Part shown: one piece after another, positions 34,698 to 47,254 of the stretch | Layout: every line of letters starts with the position of its first letter | How positions within the stretch are numbered: the stretch's first letter is position 1 | Source: Sesamum alatum | Taxonomy: Eukaryota; Streptophyta; Magnoliopsida; Lamiales; Pedaliaceae | NCBI GenBank assembly: GCA_034509735.1 | Contig: JACGWO010000002.1 | Location: 21,499,636 to 21,563,635, forward strand | Direction of reading: 5' to 3' | DNA: 64,000 nucleotides | The notes under the pieces: model-generated | The model's database searches: none | What the model saw: the letters and a program-made list of their open reading frames with translations, nothing else | Told to the model about the DNA's origin: nothing | Made by a program: the position numbers and the translations under genes

Positions 34698-36937
34698 ATC
34701 TCCCACTTGACCTAAAGCCAATCACCCATGTTGCTCAGACTTATCTGAGCATGAGTAATCTGCGATATCCGGCTCGGTCTCACGGGTCTACCTTATTTCT
34801 GCCAAGATGATGCGGTCCAACCGCACGTCACCTCTTCATACCATTGCTCCAAGCAGATGGTACTGTCTAAGAATTTTCCTGGATCCATGATGAGATCTCG
34901 GTCCTATAGCTTGCGCTACAGCCATGTTGTTATCCTCCAAGGTAACTACTAGCTAGCACGTGCTAGGCACCACACCCAACCATTGGATGTAGTTTTTCAT
35001 CCAAACCACTCTCCGGAGCAACTTCTAAAATTGCCATACATTCAACTTTCATGGTCCGTCGTGGTGTCCCGCTTGAAACCTTTCCAAGCCACCACCTTAC
35101 CATTAAGCCTGAATATATGTTCATAATGAGACTAGATATTATTCACATGATCCTGGAAGCTAGTATCGCTATAGCCTTCCAGAATCAACTCTCCATTGAA
35201 CTTGCATCAAGAACACTTCTTTAATCCTTATTCAGGTATAAAAGACTGTTCTCAACAGCAGTCTACTGCCTCCTCGGTACACACCCGATTTCTGTCGTTA
35301 TGCCGAAAGCATACACAACATCAGGTCCAATGCACCATACAACATACCCATGTTGCCTACGGCAAAGACGTAGGGGATGTCAAACATCTAAGCTTCCTCA
35401 TCAGTCAACCTGACTGAGTCTTGGACAGCTTAACCCTATATATAGGAATCCAATTCCTTTCATGGAGAATTGCGTGAACAACATCTGTGTTTCAGTGTTT
35501 CCTAACATCTTAAATTCATTCCAAAGGAATAAGACGTTACACACTTAAACACTAGGAACACAACTAAACTCCCACTGGCCCTCAAAGCTCGTTACTGATC
35601 GAGTCATACCCCACATGAACTCATCAAAACGAATATTCCAGTTACATAGAGTTTCAAACCTAGTTTGAATTCCATGTCGAATTCCATGGCTCCAAGCCAT
35701 TGATTCAATCCAATGTCCAACATTGCTTCTCCTTATGTCTTTTGGATTATAATCCAATTGACAGGACTGACCCAGAAACCTGTACCTCTCAGGTATCTAG
35801 GATATTCTGGTCATCCTTAGGAGGACTGGTAATATAGTCAGTAGGAAAACTTGATTACAAATGATGTTTGCTATATCATACTGAGGTGTCGCTCTACTTG
35901 ATTCCTCAAGGAGCTACTCCTTACACCGGTTATCCTTTGAAATCCAATTTCCCTTAGGACAACACATGAACCTGCGCAGACCTAGTTTGCCTCCCACTAG
36001 TCCCTTGACGTATGCAAGACCATCCTACATACTCAAGTACTTTGTAAGATACAGGCTTGCCATGCCATATCCAATATGGCGTCTGGGCCACGATCTTTAG
36101 AAAGTTCCATGTTTTTACAACTTGGCCACTGTCTTAAGAACACGCCCAGATGGGCCAAGGTAGTTCAGTGAAAACACCGATCGAACCATGTCCAACAAGG
36201 TTCGATTCCTCCTTTATCAGAGACGCCGTTCAATTGTGGCGTTCCAGGAAGAATTCCACTGAGTGAGAATTCCATTCCCATTTAGATACATCAAGAGCTC
36301 ACACTAAATACACACCACTCGATCCAATCGAAGGTTAATTTTGCAACCAGTTTGATTCCCACTTCAAATCTAATTCCCTGAGCCTTCCAAAGGCCCTTAG
36401 ACTTGTGAACCCTCTACTGGTCTTGTGTACTCAGTGACCCACAGATGTCTGACTGGATCCAATCCAACAGACCACTAGCAAGCATACTTTGTCCTACAAA
36501 GAGCTTCTTGGCCATCTTCCTGCTCAGGAAGGACTTGCAAGCTAGCAGGCTCAAATTGTCTATTTCTAGACTCCTTGAATCTACTAACCTCCTTATCCTA
36601 TCTAGAGGAATGTGACCTAGCTTTGCATGCCAAATCTGTGAGTTTATCTTGATTATCCATTTCATCATTTGTTTTGAGCATTCATAATCTAATTATGGGA
36701 TAGTATTGAAACAATTATGCAAACAACCTAGCAGACAAGAATATTCATTCTTTGTCAAATAAAAGAAGCTTTCATTGATCAAAAACATGTAATCCTTATT
36801 GTCCAACAATAGAAAAACATAATTTGATCATGCTAGGTTACATAATTGTGACCTATCAACTCTATCCTAACATGATCACTGGCTAAGCCTAATTGGTCCC
36901 ATAGCAATTGCAGCAACAACCCAGCCATTGCCTAGCT
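34698..36937 (-). pseudogene. Collapsed A' pol (integrase/RT/RNase H remnants)
   Basis: Reading on the minus strand from 36937: the GAG-pre-integrase region survives at 36668-36414 (IWHAKLGHIPLDRIRRLVDS, CKSFLSRKMAKK with the second CxxC cysteine lost, LLDWIQSDICG), then diverged RT and RNase H sequence full of stops, ending at the AGGTCAAGTGGGAGAT polypurine tract. The stretch is shorter than in intact elements and collinear with 4724-9014. Because the LTRs are nearly identical, the decay must predate this insertion. Confidence 0.85.
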
Positions 36938-37925
36938 TTAGAACCATCTCCGTGTTAGCCTTCTACTCCTTCCCATTTCCTGCAAACCATTTGCAGATAT
37001 GAGCTCTACAACTGGTATCCAATACCCAAGAAGTAGAATAGTAATCATGTTAAAGCTCAAATCAAATGTACCATGGTTGGAGAGGAGTTTAGGACACTCC
37101 CTCTTCCAATGCCCTTTTTTCACGACAATATATGCAAACATCTTTTGCAATCCTTGACTGCCGAACCGCCTTCCTCTTTCCTTTGCCCATGCCCAGCATG
37201 GCAACAGGAGCGCTCTGTGCGCTTGCAGCGGCTGATTCTGTCTTACCCTTCTTCCTCTTCCAGCGTCCGGCCCCTTTGCCTTTCGCTCTTGAGGTCGAAG
37301 CCTCCCCAACCAATACCGATGGCGCAGACTTTTCAATCGTTGCCTCGTACTGGACCAACATGTTTATCAACTCATGAAGGTCTTTTTCAAACCCATTCAT
37401 GTTATAGTTCACGATAAACGGGTCAAAAGAGGGAGGAAGAGACTGAAGGATCACGTCGATGTACGTTTCTTTTTCAAGATCAGCTCGGAGGTCTTTGAGC
37501 TTCTCCACTAGGGATAGCATCATCACTCCATGCTGGTGTACAGAAAACCCTTCTGTCATCTTAGCTCCGAAAAATGCCTTCGTCGCAGCATATCTAATAT
37601 GCTGGTCCGGTACCGCATAAACGTCTTTCATGCGGAGCATTATCGAGCTGACATCATCCAGCCGATCATACTGTTTCTGGATCTCATTAGTCATGGATTC
37701 CGGTATAATGCTGCGGACCTTGCGGTTGTCCTCCTGCCATTCATTGAACGTCAAACGCTCTTCTGACGAGGACCCCTCCGGCAAGACCCGAGGAAGTGGC
37801 TTATCCAGAACGTAAGCCTAGTTTTCAAAATCTAGGACAATCCTCAGATTTCGCAGCCAATCGTTATAGTTTGTTCCGTCAAATTTATTAGTCTCAAAAA
37901 TTACAGCGAGCGGATTCTTAGACAT
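36938..37925 (-). pseudogene. A' gag with zinc knuckle and protease start, broken
   Basis: Gag starts with ATG at 37925 (MSKNPLAVIFETNKFDGTNY). Codon 36 is TAG (37818-37820) where relatives have a glutamine codon. The frame then stays open from 37784 to 37089 through the gag core (YAVPDQHIRYAATKAFF, VILQSLPPSFDPFIVNYNMN) and the basic linker. A run of six T (37115-37120, A in sense) adds one base inside the zinc knuckle (CIYCREK then shifted); the knuckle continues as GHWKRECPKLL in the next frame, with a weak trace of the protease DTG region after it. Two lesions only in gag, so gag decayed much less than pol. Confidence 0.88.
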
Positions 37926-39849
37926 CTACATTCAAAAATGTAAAGCAGAAATTTAGTAGATTATTATAATATAGAATTCAAGTTAAGACTTGGTCTTTAG
38001 TCATTAACCCTTCCCACTATTTCTTCAAAAAGCCCACCACTCTCAAGTAGGGTTTTCGGGAAACCATTTCCTAGTGGGCTCGGAGTCCACAAACGCAATT
38101 GTCCATGCCCCGCTTTTACGATTCACATGGGAAAGGCTTTGTGGGAGGTATCCAATACCATTCTCATTCAATGAGATCCCCAAGATATTTTGCCTCGCCT
38201 CTTCACATGATCCCAAGGACTCCAAGCGAATCATGTTACTTAGCGTTAGGCCCGACCCATCAACCAAATGAATATCTCAACTATCGCCCCCCACGACTCG
38301 TGAGACAGGGAAATAGGAGTATATTCCATTCGTTCATAACAACAGTGCAGCTTTCTTTCATTCCAAACGTGCCACGACTCGTGAGACCACAAATGGGTGA
38401 AAGTAGCTTCCTCACTACATTGCTATGGATGGAAGGCTTGGAATAATCAAATCATTTGATTTTAATTCCATTTTGGGCCTAATATTTACTTGGACCATCC
38501 AAGTGAGAGTTATTGTTTATTAAGACCGAGACCTCATCATTATTAGTACTTTGCATGCTCAAGTTTTAAACATTTAATGTAAATAATGCATTCCAAACAC
38601 ATCATACATCAAAGCATTAAAACATTAAACACATGCAAAACAAGCCTAGCACGCCCCTGTTAGGATAATCACAAGCCCGTTCCTAAGTGATCCACTGAGC
38701 CCGCAGTGGATCTATGGTCAATCTAGGGTAAGCCTACACTATTACAATTTTACATCCCATTATCATTCTAATGGGGCCTTGTAAATCCTTCTTTGTTCTT
38801 CTTGACCTTCCACCGTGGGCTCCGTCCACCGGACCTTCATCTCCTTGGAAGCTTACATTTAATAAAATAAAGCCTCACAGTCTAATCTACTCTCATTACA
38901 ACTTAAAAGAAACCCCAATCATAAGTCGGGGGGAGTACATTAAAAGAGAGGAAGAAAGCCTTATTATTCCAAGGCTAAAAACGATAGAGAGAAGAGAAAA
39001 ACAAAGAGGCACGCAGGCCTCACCCAACAAAAATATAAACCATACATAGGTCAATGGGCTAGTGATCATCCTTATTGTTTATCAAATAAACAACAATAAA
39101 GCACATTTATATCAAATATAAACATGCCAACAAATAAATACATCCCATGCATTTATAAATAGATATCCAATATCTAAAACAATAAACATAATAAAATGCA
39201 GAAAATATCATATTAATAATGCAATTAAAAATATGGATATCAACTATACATCCAATGTACAAATTTTTTTTTTTTTGTTTGGAAACCATTTCCAAAATAA
39301 TCTAAGGCATAAAAAAATAATTTTAGAAAATCCAATTTAACCAAAATTAAAATATGCCAAAATTAATAATTTCAGAAAACTAGCAGAAATCAGGAAAATC
39401 CAATTTTTCCGGAAAAACGGCAAAAACGGCACAAAACAGTGCTGCCGGCCGGCCGTCCCAGACGGCCGTGCGCGCGCGCGCACGGGCGGACGCCCGCGCA
39501 CGCCTGCCGGCCGCGCGCGCGCGCCCGCGCGCAGGCGCCCCTGCCTGCGCGCGCGGCGCGCGCGCCTGCTGCCCCTGCCGGGCGGCCGGCACCGTTTTTC
39601 ACTTGTTTTTTTTTTTTTTTATTTTAAACTTCTGCTATAAAAACTGAAATTAAACATGCATTTACAGAAAATCCAATTCTCAAAAATGCATGGATATCCA
39701 TAATTTCAAAAGCAAAATTAACACATATTTTCTACACATATTATCATGCATTAAAGCCATAAATCATGCTTTCCAAAAGCAATTTAAACATGTTCTTCAT
39801 GCTTAACACATAATAACATGTAATTCCTATAGCCACAACACCGAACCGG
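37926..39849 (-). other. A' leader
   Basis: About 1.9 kb without coding potential. On the minus strand it holds the GC-rich tract (39594-39440), an arm pair of the long-range inverted repeat (39071-39056 and 38678-38663, two mismatched positions), a perfect 9-bp hairpin GATCCACTG/CAGTGGATC with loop AGCCCG on the plus strand (38689-38712), and two CACGACTCGTG sites (38373-38383 and 38292-38302). Confidence 0.8.
39440..39594 (-). other. GC-rich tract of A' leader
   Basis: CG/GC-dominated block with long GCGCGC runs, bounded by AAAACGGCACAAAACAG on one side and a T-rich run (39600-39620) on the other, the same layout as in group A. Confidence 0.85.
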
Positions 39850-39861
39850 GCTCTGATACCA
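39850..39861 (-). other. Primer binding site, tRNA-Met type
   Basis: TGGTATCAGAGC on the minus strand, one base from the LTR end. Confidence 0.9.
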
Positions 39862-39862
39862 C

Positions 39863-42083
39863 TGAAAGAATCGGGTACGGCCCGGGAACGCAACGGAAGC
39901 GTAAAAAACGTTACTTTAAAGCATAAATTTAAACGGGTTCAAAGGGGTGTTCCCTTTGAAGTTCCCGGGCGTTCGGTGTTTGTCAAAGCATAAAATAAAG
40001 AGGAGAAGAATGCTGGACATATGGCTAAAGGAAGTAAACAAAAGATACATGAAAACATAAAGAAAACCAACCTTATGTTCGTTGCACGTAGAACCGGTTT
40101 GTTTCTAGCGTTGTTCCCTTTCCGTTTCTCCTTCCGTTCACTTGAGGATCCAAATTAGAATCCCTCTAATTTGTCCACACCACACTATGGAATGTATATC
40201 TCTAATCTATTGCTAGATAGAAGTAGAGAAAAGAAGAAGAAAAAACAATCCAAAACAACACTATTGATTAGTGCTTTTTGGAATGTTTTAGTTCAAACCT
40301 TTCCAAAAGGTATGAACACAAAAAGGAGAAATTTTCAGAGGTTTTTGGAGAGTTTCTTGATGGAAATTTCGTGCAAGACATAGCATGCAAGTTATGTGAA
40401 TGGTTTTGTGTAAGTAGAGTTGTTGAATTCAAAATTCAACTTCTCTTGTCAACTTCCAAAGTAACCTACATACACACACCATTATCTACATAACCATGCA
40501 CCATTATAGCAAATAAAACCACCCACAAAATCATACAAAGGCTGGTCACATGTGCCTCACATGTGGAAGATTTTAATTCTTCCTTCATTTGCTATAAATT
40601 GAATTTTTCCATGGACTAGGACTACTAGTCTTAGACTTTTATTTAATCTAATTAAATTAAGTCCAAACAAAGTCCATTGGGCATTAATTAATCCAATTAA
40701 TCTCAATCTAATTGATGCCCATAAGTTTATTTAATCCAATTAAATAAACATAAGTCCGAACTCTAATTAATTGATCCAATCAATTAATTAATCGAAACCC
40801 GATAAATTAATCCAATTAATTTAAAGGTTCTAAGTCCAAAAATTAACTAATCCAATTAATTAATTCTTGGACCATCCATCAAATGGATTTCCCAATAAAT
40901 GATCCAATCATTTATCTTTCTCCTTGAATTAATTTAATCCAATTAAATTAATTCGCTTCTTCTAGAATTAATTCCAAATTAATTCTACCAATTCCGTAGT
41001 GATTTGTGTGTGACTCTTTAGGTTCACCCTCAGCTAGACTTAGGCTTGTGTCCAACACAATTGGTTAAATCCAATTTAATTAACTATTTTCCAATTAACC
41101 ATTAATCGGAAAACGCCCGTCACCATGGGTGGCCGTCTAGCAACGGTCCATGGCACTAGAGACTAGGTGAATGTTGGCGTGAACATTTAGGCTCTCGATT
41201 ACCATACGAGTACGGTCCTTCCATCATCCGTCTCCCGGTCTAAGTCTAGGGCATGGAATTTGGCGTCGGTTCCCATCCTGGACTAGACAACTATGCTCAA
41301 TAACTCGAGACGCGTTTGCTCTATTGATCGACGTAGGAAACCATTCCCTACTCGACCAATCGCTGTGGCCACAGACTTAAAGAGCTTAAACCGTCTCAGA
41401 GCGCATAGGAGACTCGACTGTCATATACTGACAGGTGACGGATCCTATCTTGGAATCCACCGTCCTCAATACATATTCCGACTGCACTGGATGAGGCTTA
41501 TGATGAACGTATCCCAGATACGGGCATCTCTTGCCAGACCCTAGATACAACCTTCATATGCATGTGACTGCCATGATTCCTCAAGTCCGAGGACTAATCT
41601 CGTACTATCGGAGCCGAGAATTCCAGTCATACCGACTAAGCCTCCAAAGCTTCCATATGACGATTCCCGCGAGTCAGTTCAGTCAGCTAACACCCATATC
41701 AACTAACCCACTAATATTGCATAGACGTCCAACGTCTGTCGCCGATGAAACACGGCATTCATCCAATGAATGCAATCCTTAGTGCAAGTCTCTGTAGGAC
41801 CCTCGATGCCCTGTCTCGAGGTCCTCGACTTGGAACATTCCAGACCAACCCTCAGAAGTTGGTTTCATAGCTGCCATCCAATGCGCAGCCCAACTACATG
41901 GGTTATACAATTGGTCTGTGGGCATTTGTTGTGACGTTAAAACATCGTTTAACGTAATCAGTAAGCACAACAAACACATAGTGCCACGGATTAATACTTA
42001 CTATATTCATCAAGTCAATAAAGATTGCTAAATAGTACCCAAAACCGCCAATCCAATTGGCTTTCTGGTCACCTATTCTAACA
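39863..42083 (-). mobile_element. A' 5' LTR
   Basis: TGAAAGAATCGGGTACGG at 39863 to TCACCTATTCTAACA at 42083, 2221 bp. Differences from the 3' LTR include a 3-base change in an A run (8 A versus 5 A near 33448/40838), a one-base change near 39909, and scattered transitions. The palindrome CTGTGGCCACAG is at 41363-41374. Confidence 0.93.
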
Positions 42084-42445
42084 CGAACTTCGTCACCCGT
42101 CGATGAAATACGACAGCAGATGCTTAGTGCAAGTCTCAAAGGGAATCCCGGTACCCATTTTTGGGATTTCTTGACTTGGAGATTTCCGGACTGATTCGGT
42201 AAGACTGATTTCATGGACCTACCTCCAAGCGTAGTCCCAGTCCCCGAAATCGATTCTCAGTCCGTGGGCTTTGTTTGCGTAGTGAACAGAAATGTAAATG
42301 TAGATATAAGTGAACGTAAACAAAGTATTGCTATATGAATTTTCACTTCTTTATTCATAAATGTTTTTATCAAACACCAGAAATTGTCTAGACATAGGTT
42401 ACATATTCCTGTCAAAATTGGCTTACATGGTCACCTAGTCTAACA
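42084..42445 (-). mobile_element. Terminal piece of a B-type LTR
   Basis: Begins mid-LTR (CGAACTTCGTCACCCGTCGATG, matching 6290-6315) and ends TGGTCACCTAGTCTAACA at 42445. The missing part is not found on the other side of the A' element. Confidence 0.75.
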
Positions 42446-44337
42446 TAAAACACAACATGGACGCCATAGAATTTAAACCGAAAAAATGTAATTAAAGAAC
42501 ATACCCGGTTGTAGTTTTGTCTTTGTTCGGCTACATGCATTGTTCCCCATTTTGCACCAAGATCTTAAATAAGAGACCCTATAAATCATGACACTCGCTA
42601 CACCAGAAAGCAAAGAATTCTTGTGCTAGCAAGAAATTATTTGGAGAGAAGAGACATCGAGACACGCTATCAATTAACGCAATCAATGTCTCTTATGTTC
42701 TAACATGGATAAATCAAGAAGAATAAAGTAGAGATTCTTGGAGAGTGAAGACGAGGAATGGACGAATTCTAGAGAGAATTTTGGGAGATGAGAGTTGTAG
42801 AGATTAATAGGTGTGTGTGTGTGTGTGTGTGTGTGTTTTTGAGTATTTATAGAAGATGGAATTTCCTATTCCTTCTCAAACTCTTCTAAAGAGACACACT
42901 TTGACTAGGATTTTGACCTAGTCAAATCCTAGTCAAACTAGGCTTTGATTAAGTCAAATTAATCATGGCCCTTCATCTCATCAATCCCTTTGATTAAATC
43001 TTGTCCATCCATTTTGATGGGCTTTATTTAATTCTAAATTAAATAATCCCATGGACTTTATATTAAATCCTATTTAATATACTAAGCCCATTAATTAATT
43101 AATGGAATGGACTTCATTTAATTCCAAATTAAATAATCTCATGAACTTTATATTAAATCCTATTTAATATACCAAGCCCATTAATTAATTCATCCTTTTA
43201 ATCTAATTAAAAGGGAAGCTCATGCTTTATAAAATTCATAAATCTAATTTATGAACTCAAGCCCAATTATTCCAAATAATTTATCGAGGCTTGAATCTCC
43301 AAGAAGTATAATTTAATTCCATTAAATTAAAACTTCTCCCGAAATTAATTCCAAATTAATTCCCTTTCATATGGTGTAGCGGGTGTGACTCTTTAGGTTC
43401 ACCTTTCAGCTAAACTTGGACCTACTTCTTGCTATTTCATAACCAAAGTAGTTTGTTACCATGGGTAGCCATCTAGCAACGGTTCATGATACGTACGGGT
43501 ACGGTCCTACTGTCGCCTGTCTCCTGGCCTTTAGTCTAGGGCATGGAATTAGGATGCCGGTTCCCATCCTTGACTTAGGCATCTATGCTTAATGCTTGAG
43601 ATAGGTTTCACTCGACATAGGAAATCCTTTCCTACTCAATCAAGTGCTATGGCCATAGACTTTGTGAGTCTAAACCATCTAAGAACGCATAGGTGATCTT
43701 GGTGTCATATCCTTTGACAGGGGACAGATCCTATCTTGGAATACACCGTTCTCACATACTCCGACCGCACTGGACAAGGCTTATGATGACCATGTGACAA
43801 CTGATCAAATTTCACCAGATCCAAGATACAGCCTTAGTACGTAGGGGACTGCCGTGATCCTCAAGTCCGAGGACTAATCCCATACTATCGGAACTAAGAA
43901 TACCAGTCATACCGACCAAGCCCGAGTGGCTTCCAAATGACGATTCCCGCGAGTCACCTCAGTCAGCAGCCACCTAGCTGGCTGACCCACTAACACTGCA
44001 TGGACGAGCCTCGTCACTTGTCGATGAAATGCGACTGCAGATGCTTAGTGCAAGTCTCAAATGGATTCTCGATGCCCTGTCTCGAGATTCCTTTGACTTG
44101 GAGTATGTGAGACTGATTGGGGGAAACTGATTTCATGAACCTACCTCCAAGCGTAGTTCCAATTTCCCGAAATGTTATTTCAGTTTGTGGGCATTTGTTG
44201 TGACAAGCAGTAAGTACAACAAACTCATGCCTATGAATCCTTACTACATTCATTAACATAATATTACTTGTTCACAGATTGACGAATAGTTCTTAGAACA
44301 GCCAATATCATTGACTTTCTGGTCACCTACTCTAACA
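42446..44337 (-). mobile_element. B-type LTR lacking its first part
   Basis: Starts mid-LTR with a CATGGACGCCATAG-like block also seen at 54858 and 47038, then the primer-proximal GCGTTGTTCCCC-like segment, a TATAAATA on the minus strand at 42844-42851, an (AC)n run in sense, the shared core (43455-43500), and ends TGGTCACCTACTCTAACA at 44337. Confidence 0.75.
42811..42836. repeat. (GT)13 microsatellite in LTR
   Basis: Uninterrupted GT repeat just outside the TATA box of the LTR; the equivalent place in the LTR at 1457 has an interrupted AC repeat. Confidence 0.92.
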
Positions 44338-44572
44338 ATTTCATGGACCTACCTCCAAGCGTAGTCCCAGTCCCAGAAATGTGATTTCAGTCTATGAGCT
44401 TTGTTTGTGTAGCGAACAGTTATAAAGCAAATAAAGTGAGCATAGACAAAGTATGCGCCAAATGAATTTCACTTTCTTATTCATCAAGGTTTTATTAAAA
44501 ATCTTTGAAATTGTTCAGACATGGGTTACAATTCGCCTACCAAGATTGGCTACATGGTCACCTATTCTAACA
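44338..44572 (-). mobile_element. U3 end piece of a B-type LTR
   Basis: ATTTCATGGACCTACCTCC to ACCTATTCTAACA at 44572, followed by polypurine tract complement and pol, so this is what remains of the 3' LTR belonging to the pol at 44573-46862. Confidence 0.8.
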
Positions 44573-46862
44573 ATCTCCAACTTGACCTTTGAAGCCAATC
44601 GCCCATATGCCTAATCCCCATCTTCTCAAGATATTGCGTATGAGTGCTCTGCGACATAGGCTTTGTCAGCGGATCTGCTCTGTTGTCTGCTGAGTTGACT
44701 TGGTCCATCCGAACGTCACCTCTTCCCACCATTTCTCTTAGAAGGTGGTAGCGTCTAAGAATGTGTTTGGATCGGTGATGAGATCTCGGCTCCTTTGCTT
44801 GCGCTATGGCTCCGTTGTTATCACAAAAGATGACAACGAGCTCGGCGATGCTAGGCACCATACCCAACTCTTGGATGTAGTTTCTCATCCAAACCGCTTC
44901 TTTGGCAGCTTCTGAAGCTGCCACGTATTCGGCCTCAGTGGTGGAATCAGCAGTGGTTGCTTGCTTGGAACTTTTCCATGCTACCACTCGTCCATTGGGC
45001 CTGAATACATAACCTGATTGAGATTTGGCATCATTGTCATCTGCCTGGAAGCTAGCATCGCTAAAGCCTTCCAGGATTAGTTCTCCATTGCCATAGATTA
45101 GAAACATTTCCTTAGTCCTCCTTAAGTGCTTAAGGATGCCCTTGACCGCATTCCAATGTGCCTCTCCTGCACAGGACTGATATCTGCTCGTTACGCTTAA
45201 GGCGTAAGCGATGTCAGGTTTAGTGCAGTGGACCGCATATTGGATGCTTCCTAGGGCAGAAGCATAGGGAATGATTTTTATCCTTTCAAGTTCCTCATCA
45301 GTCTACAGAGATTGTTTCTTGGACAACTTGATCCCATGCCTAATGGGAAGGAATCCTCGTTTGGAGTTGTCCATCCGAAACCTTTTCAGGACTATCTCTA
45401 TATACGAGTTTTGGGTTAGTCCTAACATTCTTTTAGATCTGTCCCTAACAATCTGGATGCCAAGAATGTAGGAGGTTTCACCCAAATCCTTCATGGAAAA
45501 CTGAGTTGATAACCATGCTTTTATGTTACCCAACATTCTGACGTCATTTCCTATGAACAGAATGTCATCCACATAAAGCACTAGGAACACTATAGAGCTC
45601 CCACTGACCTTCTTGTATACACAAGAAAGGCCGTTTTTACGTCCATCTGCCATATCTCATAGTCATACCATGCTGCTATGGCAAGCAGGATCCGAATGGA
45701 CTTAGCCATGGCTACTGGCGAGTAGGTGTCCTCAAAATCGACCCTGGGTCGTTGAGTGTTCCCTTTTGCTACTAGCCTAGCCTTGAAGGTTGTGACCTCT
45801 CCATCAATGCCAAGTTTCCGCTTATAGACCCATTTGCAGCCAACTGGCTTAACCCCTTTGGGCGGGTCTACAAGTGTCCAGACTTGGTTCTCATTCATGG
45901 AGTCCATTTCGGTTTTCATAGCCTCAAGCCATCTCCCGGAGTCGATGTCAGACATTGCTTCCCGTATGTCTTAGGATCCTCATCCAACAGACTGGTCGTG
46001 TTTAGAAAGCCGTATCTCACTGAAGGTCGTGACTCTCTAGCTGACCTATGGAACGTCACTGGTGACTGTGGGCGCTGACTGTATTGGAGCCGGCGGTTCA
46101 GGTACCGAGGATGGCCCTTCCTGAGGTCGTCCTTCATGCCTAGCATGCTGGACGTCTCGAGGTTGGTCAGCCCTCTGGGTATCTATCCTGAATCCTCTAA
46201 GTAAGGAATCCACGGCCTCTACTGATGACTGGTTTCCATCACTTGACTCCTCAAGGATCAGTTCATCAGGTTGGATATCCTCTGGAAAACCTTGTTCTAA
46301 GAACACTGCATTTCTTGAAACAAATACCTTTTGTTCCAAGGGGTCATAGAAATAATAACCTGCAGTTTCCTTGGGGTATCCAACGAACCTGCATAAACTA
46401 GACTTTGATTCTAGCTTGTCTCCCACTAGCTTCTTGACGTATGCGGGGCTACCCCACACTTTCAAGTAGTTGTAGGACGCAGGCTTGCCGTGCCATATTT
46501 CATATGGCGTTTGGGTCAATACGCTGGTTGGCGCCAAATTTAACAACTTGGCCGCAGTCTCCAATGCGTAGCCCAAAAAGGACAAGGGCAATTTGGTAAA
46601 ACTCATCATGGATCGGACCATGTCCAATAGGGTTCAATTCCTCCTTTCAGAGACCCCATCTAACTGTGGTGTCCCGGGAGGTGTCCATTCAGAGATTATA
46701 GCGTATTCTTTAAGGAACTCAGTACTAAGGTACTCTCCGCCTCGGTCTGACCGTAAGACTTTAATTTTGCAGCCGGTTTGGTTCTCAACTTCAAGTCTGA
46801 ATTCTTTAAACCTCTCAAGAGCTTCAGACTTGTACCTCATTAGGTATACATAACCATACCAT
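44573..46862 (-). pseudogene. B-type copia integrase-RT-RNase H, partly preserved
   Basis: On the minus strand it starts inside the integrase core (YGYVYLMRYKSEALERFKEF at 46863-46800), then IN C-terminal half, the linker, RT and RNase H to IRHMGDWL near 44600. Long frames survive: RNase H 45107-44562, RT palm with LYVDD 45653-45303, the RT N-part 45955-45640, and integrase 46840-46634 and 46627-46046. About 190 bp of RT is missing: KTAFL at about 45634 jumps straight to VYTRRSV (out-of-frame CVYKKVS), with a short AAG match at the join. The 5' part is cut by the LTR at 46863. Confidence 0.9.
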
Positions 46863-47254
46863 TGAAAGATTGTGGATCGTCCCGGGAAATAGCGCGAATG
46901 CAGAAATGTGGTATAAAAATTAAATACAAAAATTAAAACATGCTTTTAATAAAATAAAAGAACACGTTCAAGGGGTGTATCCCTGAAGTTCTCGGGCGTT
47001 TGGTGTATCTCATGAATCAAAAAGCATAAAAGAAATCATGGAGGCCATAGGATTAAAAAAATAAAGAGAAACGAAAATTTAAACCGTAACTTACCGATTG
47101 TTGTTTTCGTCTTCTTAATCGGTACTCGCGTTCTTCCCCGATTTGCTCCAAGTCTCGTATGTAAGACCCTCCAAACAGTAACACGCAATCCACCCACGTA
47201 TCTTGCATGTCGTGCTAGCGAACGAACAAGTATTTTTGGAGAGGATGAATTAAT
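46863..47254 (-). mobile_element. Group B LTR, first 392 bases
   Basis: TGAAAGATTGTGGATCGTCC at 46863 inserted into the integrase frame (left flank ACCAT). It is itself interrupted at 47254, after GAATTAAT, by the group A LTR at 47255. The remainder would lie beyond the end of that group A element, outside the window. Confidence 0.85.

Larger units (their letters stand above)
32475..42083 (-). mobile_element. Complete A' copia element, non-autonomous
   Basis: Two LTRs in the same orientation bound a 5.2 kb interior with, on the minus strand, primer site, leader, damaged gag, collapsed pol and polypurine tract. The LTRs differ by roughly two dozen substitutions and two small indels over 2.2 kb by eye (about 1%), so insertion was recent. 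The 5 bases outside the ends, TGAAG on the left and CGAAC on the right, do not match, and the flanks are different sequences (plus-strand pol on the left, a B-type LTR piece on the right). The element therefore probably lost its original flanks through recombination with another copy, or a flank was deleted. Confidence 0.92.
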
